Source of the DNA: Polaribacter sp. WD7
GTDB lineage: Bacteria; Bacteroidota; Bacteroidia; Flavobacteriales; Flavobacteriaceae
Direction: 5' to 3'
Length of the DNA stretch: 64,000 nucleotides
Assembly (NCBI RefSeq): GCF_003335085.1
Contig: NZ_QPEJ01000017.1
Coordinates: forward strand, 496,001-560,000
Position numbers and translations under genes: made by a program. Positions 9,050 through 17,433 of this stretch are shown one piece after another. The notes below the pieces were generated by a model. It was not told the origin of the DNA. It ran no database searches and was given only the letters and a program-made list of their open reading frames with translations. Each line of letters begins with the position of its first letter. The stretch's first letter is position 1.

Positions 9050-9088
9050 GAAAGGTCATTCCCTTTCGATTTTCGTTTTTATTTTTTC
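9050..9088 (+). terminator. Attenuator-like intrinsic terminator in the arg/pro leader
   Basis: A 6-bp stem GAAAGG/CCTTTC with a 6-nt loop (TCATTC) is followed by a T-rich tract at 9070-9088 broken by single other bases. It lies about 80 bp before the first structural gene, so if active it would attenuate and not end the operon. Confidence 0.45.
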
Positions 9089-9165
9089 GTTCTAATACAA
9101 AGAACACAATTTTTTAACTATCAATTAAAATTAGATTGATACTTATGTTTTTAAAACATAAAAAA

Positions 9166-9759
9166 ATGAACGTACTATTGAATACAAATATTCAGGAAAT
9201 TATAAAAAATGCCGAAGACTACTGTGCTTCAGAAGGTATTAAACTGCAATTGGTTTATGATATGTCTGACGAATTGATTTCGACAATTTCAGATCGTTCT
9301 GCAGCATTACCAAGTTTATACTTTGTCAATGAAAAATTGATAAAAAGAAGGTTAAAAAACGGGTGCTTTATATTAGTTAAAGGTGATGAAATTTGTGGTC
9401 ATATTTTTGCCCACGAGCACCACGTAAAAGGACATTCTGTTTTTGAGCGTTCTTCTTTATGGGTAAATAGAGAGTATAGAAACTACAATTTAGGGTTATT
9501 ATTAATGTCTAAAATGACCAAATTATATGCCGATAGTTTTTTAATTTCTATAGCACAAACACCAAAAGTGCATCATTATAACGAACTTTTAGAAATGACA
9601 CACGTTAAACTAGCAAATATGTCTGCTTTATTTGTAGATGAATTAGAAAAACTAGGAAAATTAAGAGACGAATTAAATTACAAATACTTTGTAAACGAAA
9701 AGTTTAAAAAAGAAATAAAACAATTAAAGGAGGTTAAAAATATATTCCTTAAACAATAA
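9166..9759 (+). CDS. GNAT-family acyltransferase heading the arginine cluster
   Basis: A 197-residue protein. I chose ATG 9166 (AAAAAAATGAACGT context); TTG 9136 and ATG 9145 are in frame but add a basic, non-conserved stretch. The GNAT fold is suggested by the central 'ICGHIFAHEH' strand, 'SSLWVNREYRNYNLGLLLM' (a degenerate acetyl-CoA loop R-N-Y-N-L-G) and a following helix. It lies 5 bp before argG. Because it is the first gene of the operon and no classical argA or argJ is present here, it is a good candidate for the N-acylglutamate synthase step, perhaps using succinyl-CoA, given the carbamoyltransferase downstream. That role is inference. Confidence 0.75.
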   Translation: MNVLLNTNIQEIIKNAEDYCASEGIKLQLVYDMSDELISTISDRSAALPSLYFVNEKLIKRRLKNGCFILVKGDEICGHIFAHEHHVKGHSVFERSSLWVNREYRNYNLGLLLMSKMTKLYADSFLISIAQTPKVHHYNELLEMTHVKLANMSALFVDELEKLGKLRDELNYKYFVNEKFKKEIKQLKEVKNIFLKQ

Positions 9760-9764
9760 AAAAG

Positions 9765-10940
9765 ATGAAAAAATTAGTGATTGCTTACAGTGGTGGTTTA
9801 GATACTTCTTACTGTGCAGTAAGTTTATCAAAAGAATATGATGTACATGCAGTAAGTGTAAATACTGGTGGTTTTACAAATGAAGAAATAAAACATATAG
9901 AAAGTAATGCCTACAAAATGGGTGTTTCTACATATAAAAATATTGATGCTGTAGCTACTTTTTACAACAAAGTTGTTAAATATTTAATTTTTGGAAACGT
10001 TTTAAAAAATGCAACATACCCTTTATCTGTAAGTGCAGAAAGAATTATTCAAGCTATAGAAATTATAGAATATGCTAAAAGCATTGGGGCTGAATATATT
10101 GCCCATGGTAGTACTGGTGCAGGAAATGATCAAGTTAGATTTGATATGATTTTTCAAACCCTTGCTCCTGGCATTAAAATCATTACTCCTATTAGAGATA
10201 AAAAATTAGCGAGACAAGAAGAAATAGATTATTTAAAATCTGAAGGAATTGATATGCCTTGGGAAAAATCTAAATACTCTGTAAACAAAGGCCTTTGGGG
10301 TACTAGTGTTGGTGGTGTAGAAACACTAAAATCAGAAAAACCATTACCTAGTGAAGCATACCCTTCTCAACTAGAAAAAGAAGGCGAAGAGAAAGTAACG
10401 TTAACTTTTAAAAATGGTGAGTTTATTGCATTAAATGGAGAAGAAAATGCTCCTGAAGTGAACATAGAAAAGTTAAACGATATTGCATCTGCTTATGCAA
10501 TTGGTAGAGATATTCATGTAGGAGATACTATTGTAGGTACCAAAGGTAGAGTTGGTTTTGAGGCTGCTGCTGCTTTAATTACAGTAAAAGCACACCATTT
10601 ATTAGAAAAACATACCTTAACAAAATGGCAACTGCAACACAAAGAATATTTATCTAGTTTTTACGGAATGCATTTGCACGAAGGTCAATATTTAGACCCT
10701 GTAATGAGAGATACTGAAGCCTTTTTACAAAGTTCTCAAAAAATGGTTTCTGGTGATGTAACTGTAACGTTAAAACCGTATCATTTTTCTTTAGATGGTA
10801 TTGTTTCTAAACATGATTTAATGTCTAGCAAATTCAGTACTTATGGTGAAGAAAACAAAGCTTGGACTGCAGATGATGCAAAAGGATTTATTAAAATAAT
10901 AGGGAATCAAAATAAAATTTACCAGCAAGTAAATAAGTAG
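9765..10940 (+). CDS. argG: Argininosuccinate synthase
   Basis: A 391-residue enzyme of about the usual family length. It joins citrulline and aspartate with ATP to give argininosuccinate in the cytoplasm. The N-type ATP pyrophosphatase loop SGGLDTS is at residues 9-15. The central 'IAHGSTGAGNDQVRFD' and 'NKGLWGTSVGG' blocks are the ATP/citrulline/aspartate-binding regions of the family. It starts 5 bp after the GNAT gene, so the two are translationally linked. The order argG-argC-...-argH matches the arginine clusters of flavobacteria. Confidence 0.95.
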   Translation: MKKLVIAYSGGLDTSYCAVSLSKEYDVHAVSVNTGGFTNEEIKHIESNAYKMGVSTYKNIDAVATFYNKVVKYLIFGNVLKNATYPLSVSAERIIQAIEIIEYAKSIGAEYIAHGSTGAGNDQVRFDMIFQTLAPGIKIITPIRDKKLARQEEIDYLKSEGIDMPWEKSKYSVNKGLWGTSVGGVETLKSEKPLPSEAYPSQLEKEGEEKVTLTFKNGEFIALNGEENAPEVNIEKLNDIASAYAIGRDIHVGDTIVGTKGRVGFEAAAALITVKAHHLLEKHTLTKWQLQHKEYLSSFYGMHLHEGQYLDPVMRDTEAFLQSSQKMVSGDVTVTLKPYHFSLDGIVSKHDLMSSKFSTYGEENKAWTADDAKGFIKIIGNQNKIYQQVNK

Positions 10941-11044
10941 TTTATAAAGTATAAAAGTAAAAAGTTTTAAGGTTACCTCTAAATTACTTTTTTTTAGAAT
11001 CCTCAACTTTACAAACTTTCAACTTTAAAACATTAAAACAAAAA
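10941..11044. repeat. Low-complexity imperfect inverted repeat between argG and argC
   Basis: The 104-bp gap contains GTTTATAAAGTATAAAAGT (10940-10958) and, on the other side, a run at 11007-11034 whose reverse complement (GTTTTAAAGTTGAAAGTTTG...) is of the same type. It is one of five such spacers in this cluster and contains no gene. Confidence 0.45.
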
Positions 11045-12025
11045 ATGAAACTAGAAGTCGGAATTATAGGTGGTGCAGGATACACAGCTGGTGAATTGAT
11101 TAGATTGTTATTAAATCATCCAAATACAAACATAAATTTTATATTCAGTACATCTAATGCAGGTAATAAAGTCTATAAAATTCATCAAGATTTAATAGGA
11201 ACAACAGAGTTATCTTTTACAGATACTATTAACCCTAATGTTGATGTGTTATTTTTATGTTTAGGTCATGGAAATTCAACAGCTTTTTTAGAAAAAAACG
11301 AATTTTCTAATACTACTAAAATCATCGATTTAAGTAACGATTTTAGATTAAAAGCTGATGAAACTTTAGATAACAAAACTTTTGTTTATGGTTTACCTGA
11401 ACTTCAAAAAGAAAAAATTGTAACGGCTAATTATATTGCAAATCCTGGTTGTTTTGCAACAGCATTACAATTGGCTATTTTGCCTCTAGCTGCTAACGGT
11501 TTGTTAAAAGATGATATACATATCAATGCCGTTACTGGAGCTACTGGCGCAGGAACTTCATTATCTAAAACCACGCATTTTACGTGGAGAGATAATAATT
11601 TTTCGCATTACAAAGCATTTAATCATCAACATTTAGGAGAAATCAATCAAACCATTCAGCAATTGCAATCTGGTTGTGAAAGTAAGGTCTTTTTTATGCC
11701 GAATCGTGGGAATTTTTCAAGAGGAATTTTTGCTACAGCATACACTACTTTTGAAGGAACTGTTGAAGAAGGAATTGCATTGTATAAAGAGTTTTATAAA
11801 GATGCCAAATTTACATTTGTTTCAGACGAAGCAGTTCATATGAAACAGGTAGTAAATACTAACAAGTGTATTGTTGGTGTTGAAAAACATGGTAATAAAT
11901 TATTAATTACCAGTGTAATTGACAATTTATTAAAAGGAGCCTCAGGACAAGCTATTCAAAATATGAATTTAATGTACGGATTTGAAGAAACGTTAGGTTT
12001 AAATTTAAAAGCGAATTATTTTTAA
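11045..12025 (+). CDS. argC: N-acyl-gamma-glutamyl-phosphate reductase
   Basis: A 326-residue NADPH-dependent reductase that makes N-acylglutamate semialdehyde from the acyl phosphate. The Rossmann motif is 'GIIGGAGYTAGELIRLL' (residues 6-22). The catalytic cysteine is C136 in 'NPGCFATA', and the dimerisation/active-site region 'HFTWRDNNFSHYKAFNHQH' follows. It is third in the arginine cluster. The family normally uses N-acetyl substrate; use of the N-succinyl form is possible here because of the carbamoyltransferase type at 16280. Confidence 0.94.
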   Translation: MKLEVGIIGGAGYTAGELIRLLLNHPNTNINFIFSTSNAGNKVYKIHQDLIGTTELSFTDTINPNVDVLFLCLGHGNSTAFLEKNEFSNTTKIIDLSNDFRLKADETLDNKTFVYGLPELQKEKIVTANYIANPGCFATALQLAILPLAANGLLKDDIHINAVTGATGAGTSLSKTTHFTWRDNNFSHYKAFNHQHLGEINQTIQQLQSGCESKVFFMPNRGNFSRGIFATAYTTFEGTVEEGIALYKEFYKDAKFTFVSDEAVHMKQVVNTNKCIVGVEKHGNKLLITSVIDNLLKGASGQAIQNMNLMYGFEETLGLNLKANYF

Positions 12026-12026
12026 A

Positions 12027-12140
12027 GGCCTCCCCTAACCCCTCCAAAAGAGGGGAAACAGCAACGAAATGTATTCATGCAATTAAAAAAATAAGAATAT
12101 CCGCTCAGCACTCCTTCCTTTTGGGAAGGTTAGGATGGGC
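12027..12140. repeat. Extragenic inverted repeat between argC and proC
   Basis: The left element at 12027-12056 (CCTCCCCTAACCCCTCC...) contains its own CCCCTC..GAGGGG hairpin. The right element at 12111-12140 (CTCCTTCC TTTT GGGAAGG...) is its diverged reverse complement. The G+C-rich arms stand out in an AT-rich gap. Confidence 0.65.
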
Positions 12141-12156
12141 TTTTGAAACTAAACAA

Positions 12157-12951
12157 ATGAAAATAGCAATTATAGGAACAGGAAATTTAGGAAGTTCAAT
12201 CGCAAAAGGATTGATTAAAAACGAATCGTTTACTTCTTTATATTTGAGTGATAGAAATACTAAAGCTGTACAAAGTTTTGAAACGCTAGACAATGTTTTT
12301 ATTACTAGTGATAATGCTTTGGCGGTAGAAAATTCTGATATTATCATTTTTGCGTTACAGCCTAAACACATAGATGGGGTTTTAACAAATGTAGCATCAA
12401 AAATTTCTGCGGATCATATTGTAATGTCTGTTGCTGCTGGTGTTGGAATTGACAGAATAGAAAACATTGTTGGTAGTGATAAAAACGTGATTCGAATAAT
12501 GCCAAATACGGCGATTTCTATAAATAAATCGATGACCTGTATTGCGGCGAATACTACTGGAAAAGATAAAATTGCTTTGGCAGAAGAAATTTTTAATCAA
12601 TTAGGAACTACCATGGTAATTTCTGAAGATTTAATGCAAGCGGCTACCGTAATCTGCGGAAGCGGAATTGCTTTTTGGATGCGTTTGATTCGCGCTACCA
12701 CTCAAGCTGCCATACAACTTGGTTTTGAGGCAGAACAAGCGCATGAATTGGCGGTACAAACGTGTTTTAGTTCTGCTAGTTTATTAAAAGAATCTGGCAG
12801 ACATCCGGAACAAGAAATAGACAGAGTTACCACACCTAGTGGTTGTACTATAGAAGGTTTGAATGAAATGGAGCATCAAGGTTTGAGTTCTGCTTTAATT
12901 CAAGGAGTTGTAGCTTCTTTTGAAAAAATAAATCAATTGAAAAAAAATTAA
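12157..12951 (+). CDS. proC: Pyrroline-5-carboxylate reductase
   Basis: A 264-residue enzyme for the last step of proline synthesis. ATG 12157 is the right start because the Rossmann strand 'MKIAIIGTGNLGSSIAKGL' begins there; an upstream TTG at 12121 lies inside the repeat. The family C-terminal signature appears as 'VTTPSGCTIEGLNEME'. The presence of proC inside an arginine cluster, together with proA and proB, shows that the two glutamate-derived pathways are co-transcribed. Confidence 0.94.
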   Translation: MKIAIIGTGNLGSSIAKGLIKNESFTSLYLSDRNTKAVQSFETLDNVFITSDNALAVENSDIIIFALQPKHIDGVLTNVASKISADHIVMSVAAGVGIDRIENIVGSDKNVIRIMPNTAISINKSMTCIAANTTGKDKIALAEEIFNQLGTTMVISEDLMQAATVICGSGIAFWMRLIRATTQAAIQLGFEAEQAHELAVQTCFSSASLLKESGRHPEQEIDRVTTPSGCTIEGLNEMEHQGLSSALIQGVVASFEKINQLKKN

Positions 12952-12987
12952 TACTAAGGATTTAAATTCCTTCAAAAACTAAGAATT

Positions 12988-14118
12988 ATGCCTTTATTTA
13001 ATGTTTATCCACTTTATGATGTAACACCTGTTTCTGCTAAAGGAGTTTACGTTTATGATGAAAACAAGACAGAATACCTAGATTTATATGGAGGTCATGC
13101 TGTTATTTCTATTGGTCATGCGCATCCTAAATACGTAAAAGCAATAACAAAACAAGTTGATAAATTAGGGTTTTACTCTAATGCTATTCAAAATCCATTA
13201 CAAAAAGAATTGGCTGATAAATTGGAGTCATTATCTGACTGTAAAAATTACGAACTATTTTTATGTAATTCTGGTGCTGAAGCTAATGAAAATGCTTTGA
13301 AACTTGCCTCTTTTAAAACGGGTAAATCCAGAATAATTGCATTTAAAAATGGTTTTCATGGAAGAACCTCTGCTGCTGTTGCCGCAACTGATAACCCAAA
13401 TGTGGTGGCTCCTATTAACGCACAACAAAAAGTCACTTTTTTAGAATTAAATGATGTTATAGGTGTAAAAGCAGAATTAGAAAAAGGAGATGTTTGCGCA
13501 GTTATAGTAGAATTTATTCAAGGTGTAGGTGGTTTAGATCAAGGTAATCAAGACTTCTTTGAGCAAGTTTATGCTTTGTGCAAGCAAAACAATACCATGT
13601 TTATTGCAGATGAAGTACAGTCTGGTTATGGTAGGTCAGGTAAGTTTTTTGCTTTTCAACACTATAACGTTACACCAGATATCATCTCTATAGCAAAAGG
13701 AATGGGTAATGGTTTTCCTATAGGCGGAATTTTAATTCACCCAGATATTGAAGCAAAATTTGGTATGTTAGGCACTACTTTTGGAGGAAATCATTTGGCA
13801 TGTGCTGCGGGTTTGTCTGTTTTAAAAGTAATAGAACAAGAGAACTTAATAGAAAACGTTAAGACAATCTCAGAATATTTTGTGAAAATAGCCAAAACCA
13901 TCCCTCAAGTTAAAAATATAAAAGGTAGAGGTTTAATGCTTGGACTAGAATTTGATTTTGAAGTTGCAGAATTACGCAAAAAATTAATATACGACTATCA
14001 CATTTTTACAGGAGGAGCTTCTAATAAAAAAGTGTTGAGAATTTTACCTCCGCTAACTATTAGAAAAGATCATATTAACCACTTTTTTGAGGCCTTAGTG
14101 GATGCTTTAGAAAATTAA
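12988..14118 (+). CDS. argD: N-acylornithine aminotransferase (class III PLP)
   Basis: A 376-residue class III aminotransferase. The PLP lysine is K237 in 'SIAKGMGNGFPIGG', the cofactor-binding block 'NSGAEANENALKLA' is upstream, and 'FIADEVQSGYGRSGKFF' contains the conserved Asp. It converts N-acylglutamate semialdehyde to N-acylornithine. Context (argC upstream, argF' downstream) favours the biosynthetic enzyme over ornithine aminotransferase, although the latter family is similar and would link ornithine to proline. Confidence 0.9.
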   Translation: MPLFNVYPLYDVTPVSAKGVYVYDENKTEYLDLYGGHAVISIGHAHPKYVKAITKQVDKLGFYSNAIQNPLQKELADKLESLSDCKNYELFLCNSGAEANENALKLASFKTGKSRIIAFKNGFHGRTSAAVAATDNPNVVAPINAQQKVTFLELNDVIGVKAELEKGDVCAVIVEFIQGVGGLDQGNQDFFEQVYALCKQNNTMFIADEVQSGYGRSGKFFAFQHYNVTPDIISIAKGMGNGFPIGGILIHPDIEAKFGMLGTTFGGNHLACAAGLSVLKVIEQENLIENVKTISEYFVKIAKTIPQVKNIKGRGLMLGLEFDFEVAELRKKLIYDYHIFTGGASNKKVLRILPPLTIRKDHINHFFEALVDALEN

Positions 14119-14160
14119 CACAACACTTTATCTTTAAAAGGGTATTAGAAGACTAGAAAA

Positions 14161-15357
14161 ATGAATACGTTATTATCTATAGAAACAAGAAATGCAGTAT
14201 TGCTAACTATGGCAGAACTTTTAGAACAACATAGAGCAGAAATTATTAATATCAACACAAAAGATTGTGAGGCTTATACGGGTGATGATATATCTATGTT
14301 TGATCGTTTAAAGGTTAACGATGCAAAAGTTGATGAAATGATTGCTGCAGCAAAACATTTGGCTTCTCAAGAAGATCCTGTTGGTATAGAACGTTTTTCT
14401 TTTTTACACGACAATGGGATGAAAGTATACAACAAAACAGCATCATTTGGTACTGTTCTAATTATTTACGAATCTAGACCAGATGTTACTGTTGAAGCTG
14501 CTGGAATTGCATTTAAATCGGGTAACAAAATATTATTAAAAGGCGGAAAAGAATCGTTACGTTCTAACTTAAAAATTGTAGAATTATGGCACCAAGCGTT
14601 ACAACAACATGGAGCTGCTACAGATTGGGTAGAATATTTACAATTTAATAGAACAGAAACACAAGCTTTTTTAGAAAAGCCAACTCAAAAAGTAGATTTG
14701 ATTGTACCTAGAGGTGGCGAGCGTTTGATTGCTTTTGTAAAACAACACGCTACATGCCCAGTAATTATTAGTGGTAGGGGAAATAATTTTGTATTTGTAG
14801 AAAAGGAAGCAGATATTCAGATAGCTTTAGATATCATCTTAAACGGAAAATCTAAAATTTCTGCTTGTAATGCTATTGATAAAATTTTGGTTGATGAAAA
14901 TTTGGCAAACAAAGAACATTTTATAAATCAACTCATAGGTAAATTAAAAGATGCTAATATTACTATTTTAGGTGATGAAATTGTAGCTAAAAATCATACT
15001 TTAGAAACTATTGAATCTGATGCTGTTTGGTACGAAGAGTTTTTAGATTACAAGATTGTCGTTGGTCAAATTTCGTCTAACAAAGCTGCTATTGAAAAAA
15101 TTAACAAGTATTCTGGTGGGCATTCAGCAGCTATCATCACAAAAAATGAAAATACAGCACAATTATTTATGCAAAATATAGATTGTGCCGCTGTTTATCA
15201 TAATGCGTCTACTCGTTTTACAGATGGTGGTCAATTAGGTTTAGGTGGAGAGCTAGCAATTAGTACAGATAAATTACACCAACGCGGACCAATTGGTTTA
15301 CAGCACCTAGTAACAAATAAATGGTATATTCACGGAAGTGGACAGATAAGGAATTAA
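14161..15357 (+). CDS. proA: Glutamate-5-semialdehyde dehydrogenase (gamma-glutamyl phosphate reductase)
   Basis: A 398-residue aldehyde-dehydrogenase-superfamily enzyme of about the usual length. Signatures are 'FGTVLIIYESRPDVTVEAAG', the NADP-loop 'LKGGKES', and the catalytic cysteine C236 in 'KISACNAIDK'. It reduces gamma-glutamyl phosphate in proline synthesis. It precedes proB, the reverse of the catalytic order, with a 105-bp repeat-containing gap between them. Confidence 0.94.
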   Translation: MNTLLSIETRNAVLLTMAELLEQHRAEIININTKDCEAYTGDDISMFDRLKVNDAKVDEMIAAAKHLASQEDPVGIERFSFLHDNGMKVYNKTASFGTVLIIYESRPDVTVEAAGIAFKSGNKILLKGGKESLRSNLKIVELWHQALQQHGAATDWVEYLQFNRTETQAFLEKPTQKVDLIVPRGGERLIAFVKQHATCPVIISGRGNNFVFVEKEADIQIALDIILNGKSKISACNAIDKILVDENLANKEHFINQLIGKLKDANITILGDEIVAKNHTLETIESDAVWYEEFLDYKIVVGQISSNKAAIEKINKYSGGHSAAIITKNENTAQLFMQNIDCAAVYHNASTRFTDGGQLGLGGELAISTDKLHQRGPIGLQHLVTNKWYIHGSGQIRN

Positions 15358-15462
15358 TGGTTTTTGGTTGTTTGTTTTTAGTTGATGGTTTGAACTTTAT
15401 ATTTTAAAAATTTATTCCTGATAACTGATAACCGATAACTGACAACTAAAAAAACGAAGTTT
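15358..15462. repeat. Inverted/tandem repeat between proA and proB
   Basis: GTTTTTAGTTGATGGTT (about 15374-15390) is complementary in type to AACTGACAACTAAAAAAAC (about 15438-15456). Between them lies a short tandem run of GATAACTGATAACCGATAACTGA. It resembles the spacer at 19280-19365. No gene is seen. Confidence 0.5.
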
Positions 15463-16227
15463 TTGAGTAAAAAGAAACGCATATTATTAAAAATTGGTTC
15501 CAATACGTTAACCAAAGAAACCGATAATATTTCCAGAGGAAAAATTGAAGACATTGCTAATCAAATTGCAAAACTGAAAGACTCTTGCGAATTTATTATT
15601 GTAAGTTCTGGTGCTATTGCTGTTGCAAAACAATTTGTAAAATTAGAAAGTTTGCAAAGTGAAGTCTTTGTAAAACAAGCTTTGGCTTCTATTGGTCAAC
15701 CACACTTAATTCGTATTTATCAAGAAATTTTTAGAGAATATGGTTTGTTAAGTTCACAGTGCCTACTCTCCTATTCCGATTTTGAAAAAGATGAAAGCAA
15801 AACTAATATTACCAACACCATAAACGTTTTAGTTAACAACAACTACATTCCTATTATTAATGAAAATGATACCGTTGCTACTGACGAAATTAAGTTTGGA
15901 GATAATGATAAATTAGCGGCTTTAACAGCTTCTTTATTAGACGTAGATTTGTTGATAATCGCGACAAATACAAACGGAATTTACACCAAAGCTTCTATTA
16001 AAAATGGTACTCCAGAAACCATAAAAGAGGTAACCGATTTTGACTATTTAACTAGCGAAGTAGTTAATTCTAAATCTTCTCATGGTAGTGGTGGTATGCA
16101 ATCTAAAATTGAAGCTGCAAAAGTTGCAAAAAAAGCCAACATAGAAACTTGGATTGTGAATGGTTTACAAGATAATTTTATTTTGGATGCGTTTGAAAAC
16201 AATATCAATTTTACAAAAATAAATTAA
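15463..16227 (+). CDS. proB: Glutamate 5-kinase without PUA domain
   Basis: A 254-residue amino-acid kinase that phosphorylates glutamate as the first step of proline synthesis. It starts with TTG 15463, since the conserved strand 'KKKRILLKIGSNTLTK' follows at once and no ATG precedes it. Motifs are 'IIVSSGAIAV', 'NENDTVATDEIKFGDND' and 'SHGSGGMQSKIEAA'. The protein ends after the kinase fold, so the C-terminal PUA domain of the E. coli enzyme is absent, giving a short form. It is the only TTG start in the arg/pro cluster. Confidence 0.92.
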   Translation: MSKKKRILLKIGSNTLTKETDNISRGKIEDIANQIAKLKDSCEFIIVSSGAIAVAKQFVKLESLQSEVFVKQALASIGQPHLIRIYQEIFREYGLLSSQCLLSYSDFEKDESKTNITNTINVLVNNNYIPIINENDTVATDEIKFGDNDKLAALTASLLDVDLLIIATNTNGIYTKASIKNGTPETIKEVTDFDYLTSEVVNSKSSHGSGGMQSKIEAAKVAKKANIETWIVNGLQDNFILDAFENNINFTKIN

Positions 16228-16279
16228 CTAAGAATTTCATTCTTGCAAAAGCATAAATATCACAATAGAATTTCACAAT

Positions 16280-17218
16280 ATGAAACACTATACTTCCATA
16301 AACGACATAAATAACATCAATACTTGGATTGAAGAAGCCAAAGCTCTAAAAGAAAACCCTTTGGCGAATATTGATTTAGGCAAAAACAAAACGTTAGGAT
16401 TGTTATTTTTCAATTCTAGTTTACGTACGCGTTTAAGCACTCAAAAAGCAGCATTGAATTTAGGCATGAATCCAATTGTAATGAATGTTTCTGGTGATGC
16501 GTGGGGTATAGAATTTGGAGACGGAACTATAATGAATGGCAACACCGCAGAGCACATTAAAGAAGCGGCAGCTGTAGTTTCTCAATATTGTGATGTAATC
16601 GCGGTAAGAGCTTTTCCTGGTTTAACTGACAAAGAAAAAGATGAGTCTGAACACATTTTAAATTCTTTTATCGAGTTTGCTTCTGTTCCTATTGTAAATA
16701 TGGAAAGTGCTACTGGCCACCCTTTACAAGGGTTAACTGATGCAATTACAATTGTAGAGAACACAACTAAAAAGAAACCGAAAGTAGTCTTAAGTTGGGC
16801 ACCTCACATTAAGGCATTGCCTCATGCTGTTGCCAATAGTTTTACACAAGTGATGCAAAAAATGGATGTTGAGTTTGTCATTACAAATCCAGAAGGATAT
16901 AATTTAAATCCAGAAATAACAAAAGACACTCCTATTTATCACAATCAAGAGGAAGCTTTTAAGAATGCAGATTTTGTATACACCAAAAATTGGAGTTCTT
17001 ATGAAGACTATGGAAAAGTAATAAATACAGATCCTAATTGGATGATTACTAAAGAGAAAATTGGAAATGCTAAATTTATGCACTGTTTGCCTGTAAGAAG
17101 AAATGTTATTGTAGAAGATGCTGTTTTAGATAGTGATAATTCCATTGTTATTCAGCAAGCAAACAACAGAACTTATGCTGCGCAATTGGTGTTAAAAAAG
17201 ATATTAGAAGATTTTTAA
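16280..17218 (+). CDS. argF': N-acylornithine carbamoyltransferase, probably succinyl-specific
   Basis: A 312-residue transcarbamylase of the N-acetyl/N-succinyl-ornithine type, not classical ornithine carbamoyltransferase. The carbamoyl-phosphate motif is 'NSSLRTRLS' (45-53) and 'HCLPVRRN' is near the end. Aligned by eye and from memory with Bacteroides fragilis N-succinylornithine transcarbamylase, residue A90 falls at the position that is Pro90 there and Glu92 in the N-acetyl enzyme. Changes of that Glu to Ala, Pro, Ser or Val are reported to switch the acetyl enzyme to succinylornithine. The product is N-acylcitrulline, which argE then deacylates. Confidence 0.9.
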   Translation: MKHYTSINDINNINTWIEEAKALKENPLANIDLGKNKTLGLLFFNSSLRTRLSTQKAALNLGMNPIVMNVSGDAWGIEFGDGTIMNGNTAEHIKEAAAVVSQYCDVIAVRAFPGLTDKEKDESEHILNSFIEFASVPIVNMESATGHPLQGLTDAITIVENTTKKKPKVVLSWAPHIKALPHAVANSFTQVMQKMDVEFVITNPEGYNLNPEITKDTPIYHNQEEAFKNADFVYTKNWSSYEDYGKVINTDPNWMITKEKIGNAKFMHCLPVRRNVIVEDAVLDSDNSIVIQQANNRTYAAQLVLKKILEDF

Positions 17219-17227
17219 AACAGTTAC

Positions 17228-17420
17228 AACCTCTCTGGTTTCGAAAACTTATGAGGTTTCAAACAAACAAAGTAAAACAATTCTATTATATAAAACAGAT
17301 TATTTTATTTTCATTCTTATAATGACATAAATAGATTTTTAAAAAGACCTTTCAGGTTTTAAAAACCTGAAAGATCTACATAAATATAATATCAAGTATA
17401 ATTTTTCCCCTTTGGGGAAA
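17228..17420. repeat. Three successive small palindromes between argF' and argB
   Basis: The 215-bp gap holds three hairpins: 17228-17258 (AACCTCTCTGGTTTC against GAAAACTTATGAGGTT), 17345-17377 (AGACCTTTCAGGTTTT against AAAACCTGAAAGATCT, one mismatch) and 17404-17420 (TTTCCCC TTT GGGGAAA, perfect). No ORF is seen. They look like inserted extragenic palindromes; mRNA processing or attenuation roles are possible. Confidence 0.65.
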
Positions 17421-17433
17421 TTAAAAGGGGCAT

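Larger units (their letters stand above)
8888..9088 (+). promoter_or_regulatory. Structured leader RNA with attenuator-like terminator/antiterminator
   Basis: Within the leader, GAAAGG (9050-9055) and CCTTTC (9062-9067) form a hairpin followed by a T-rich tract (9070-9088), like an intrinsic terminator placed before the operon. CGAAAGGG at 8888-8895 is perfectly complementary to CCCTTTCG at 9061-9068 and could displace that hairpin; AGGGGC at 8892-8897 can instead pair with GCCCCT at 9025-9030. Other stems are ACAACA/TGTTGT (8953-8958 with 9002-9007), GAAAAC/GTTTTC (8942-8947 with 9010-9015) and a 9-bp hairpin at 8976-8998. These pairings are read directly from the sequence; switching between them is inference. 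Confidence 0.55.

Noticed and set aside
9136..9165. Upstream TTG start for the GNAT gene
   Set aside because: It adds only a short basic stretch; the ATG at 9166 has the A-rich upstream context usual here.
12105..12371. A minus-strand open frame opposite proC
   Set aside because: It lies antisense to conserved proC codons and has no recognisable domain or start context.
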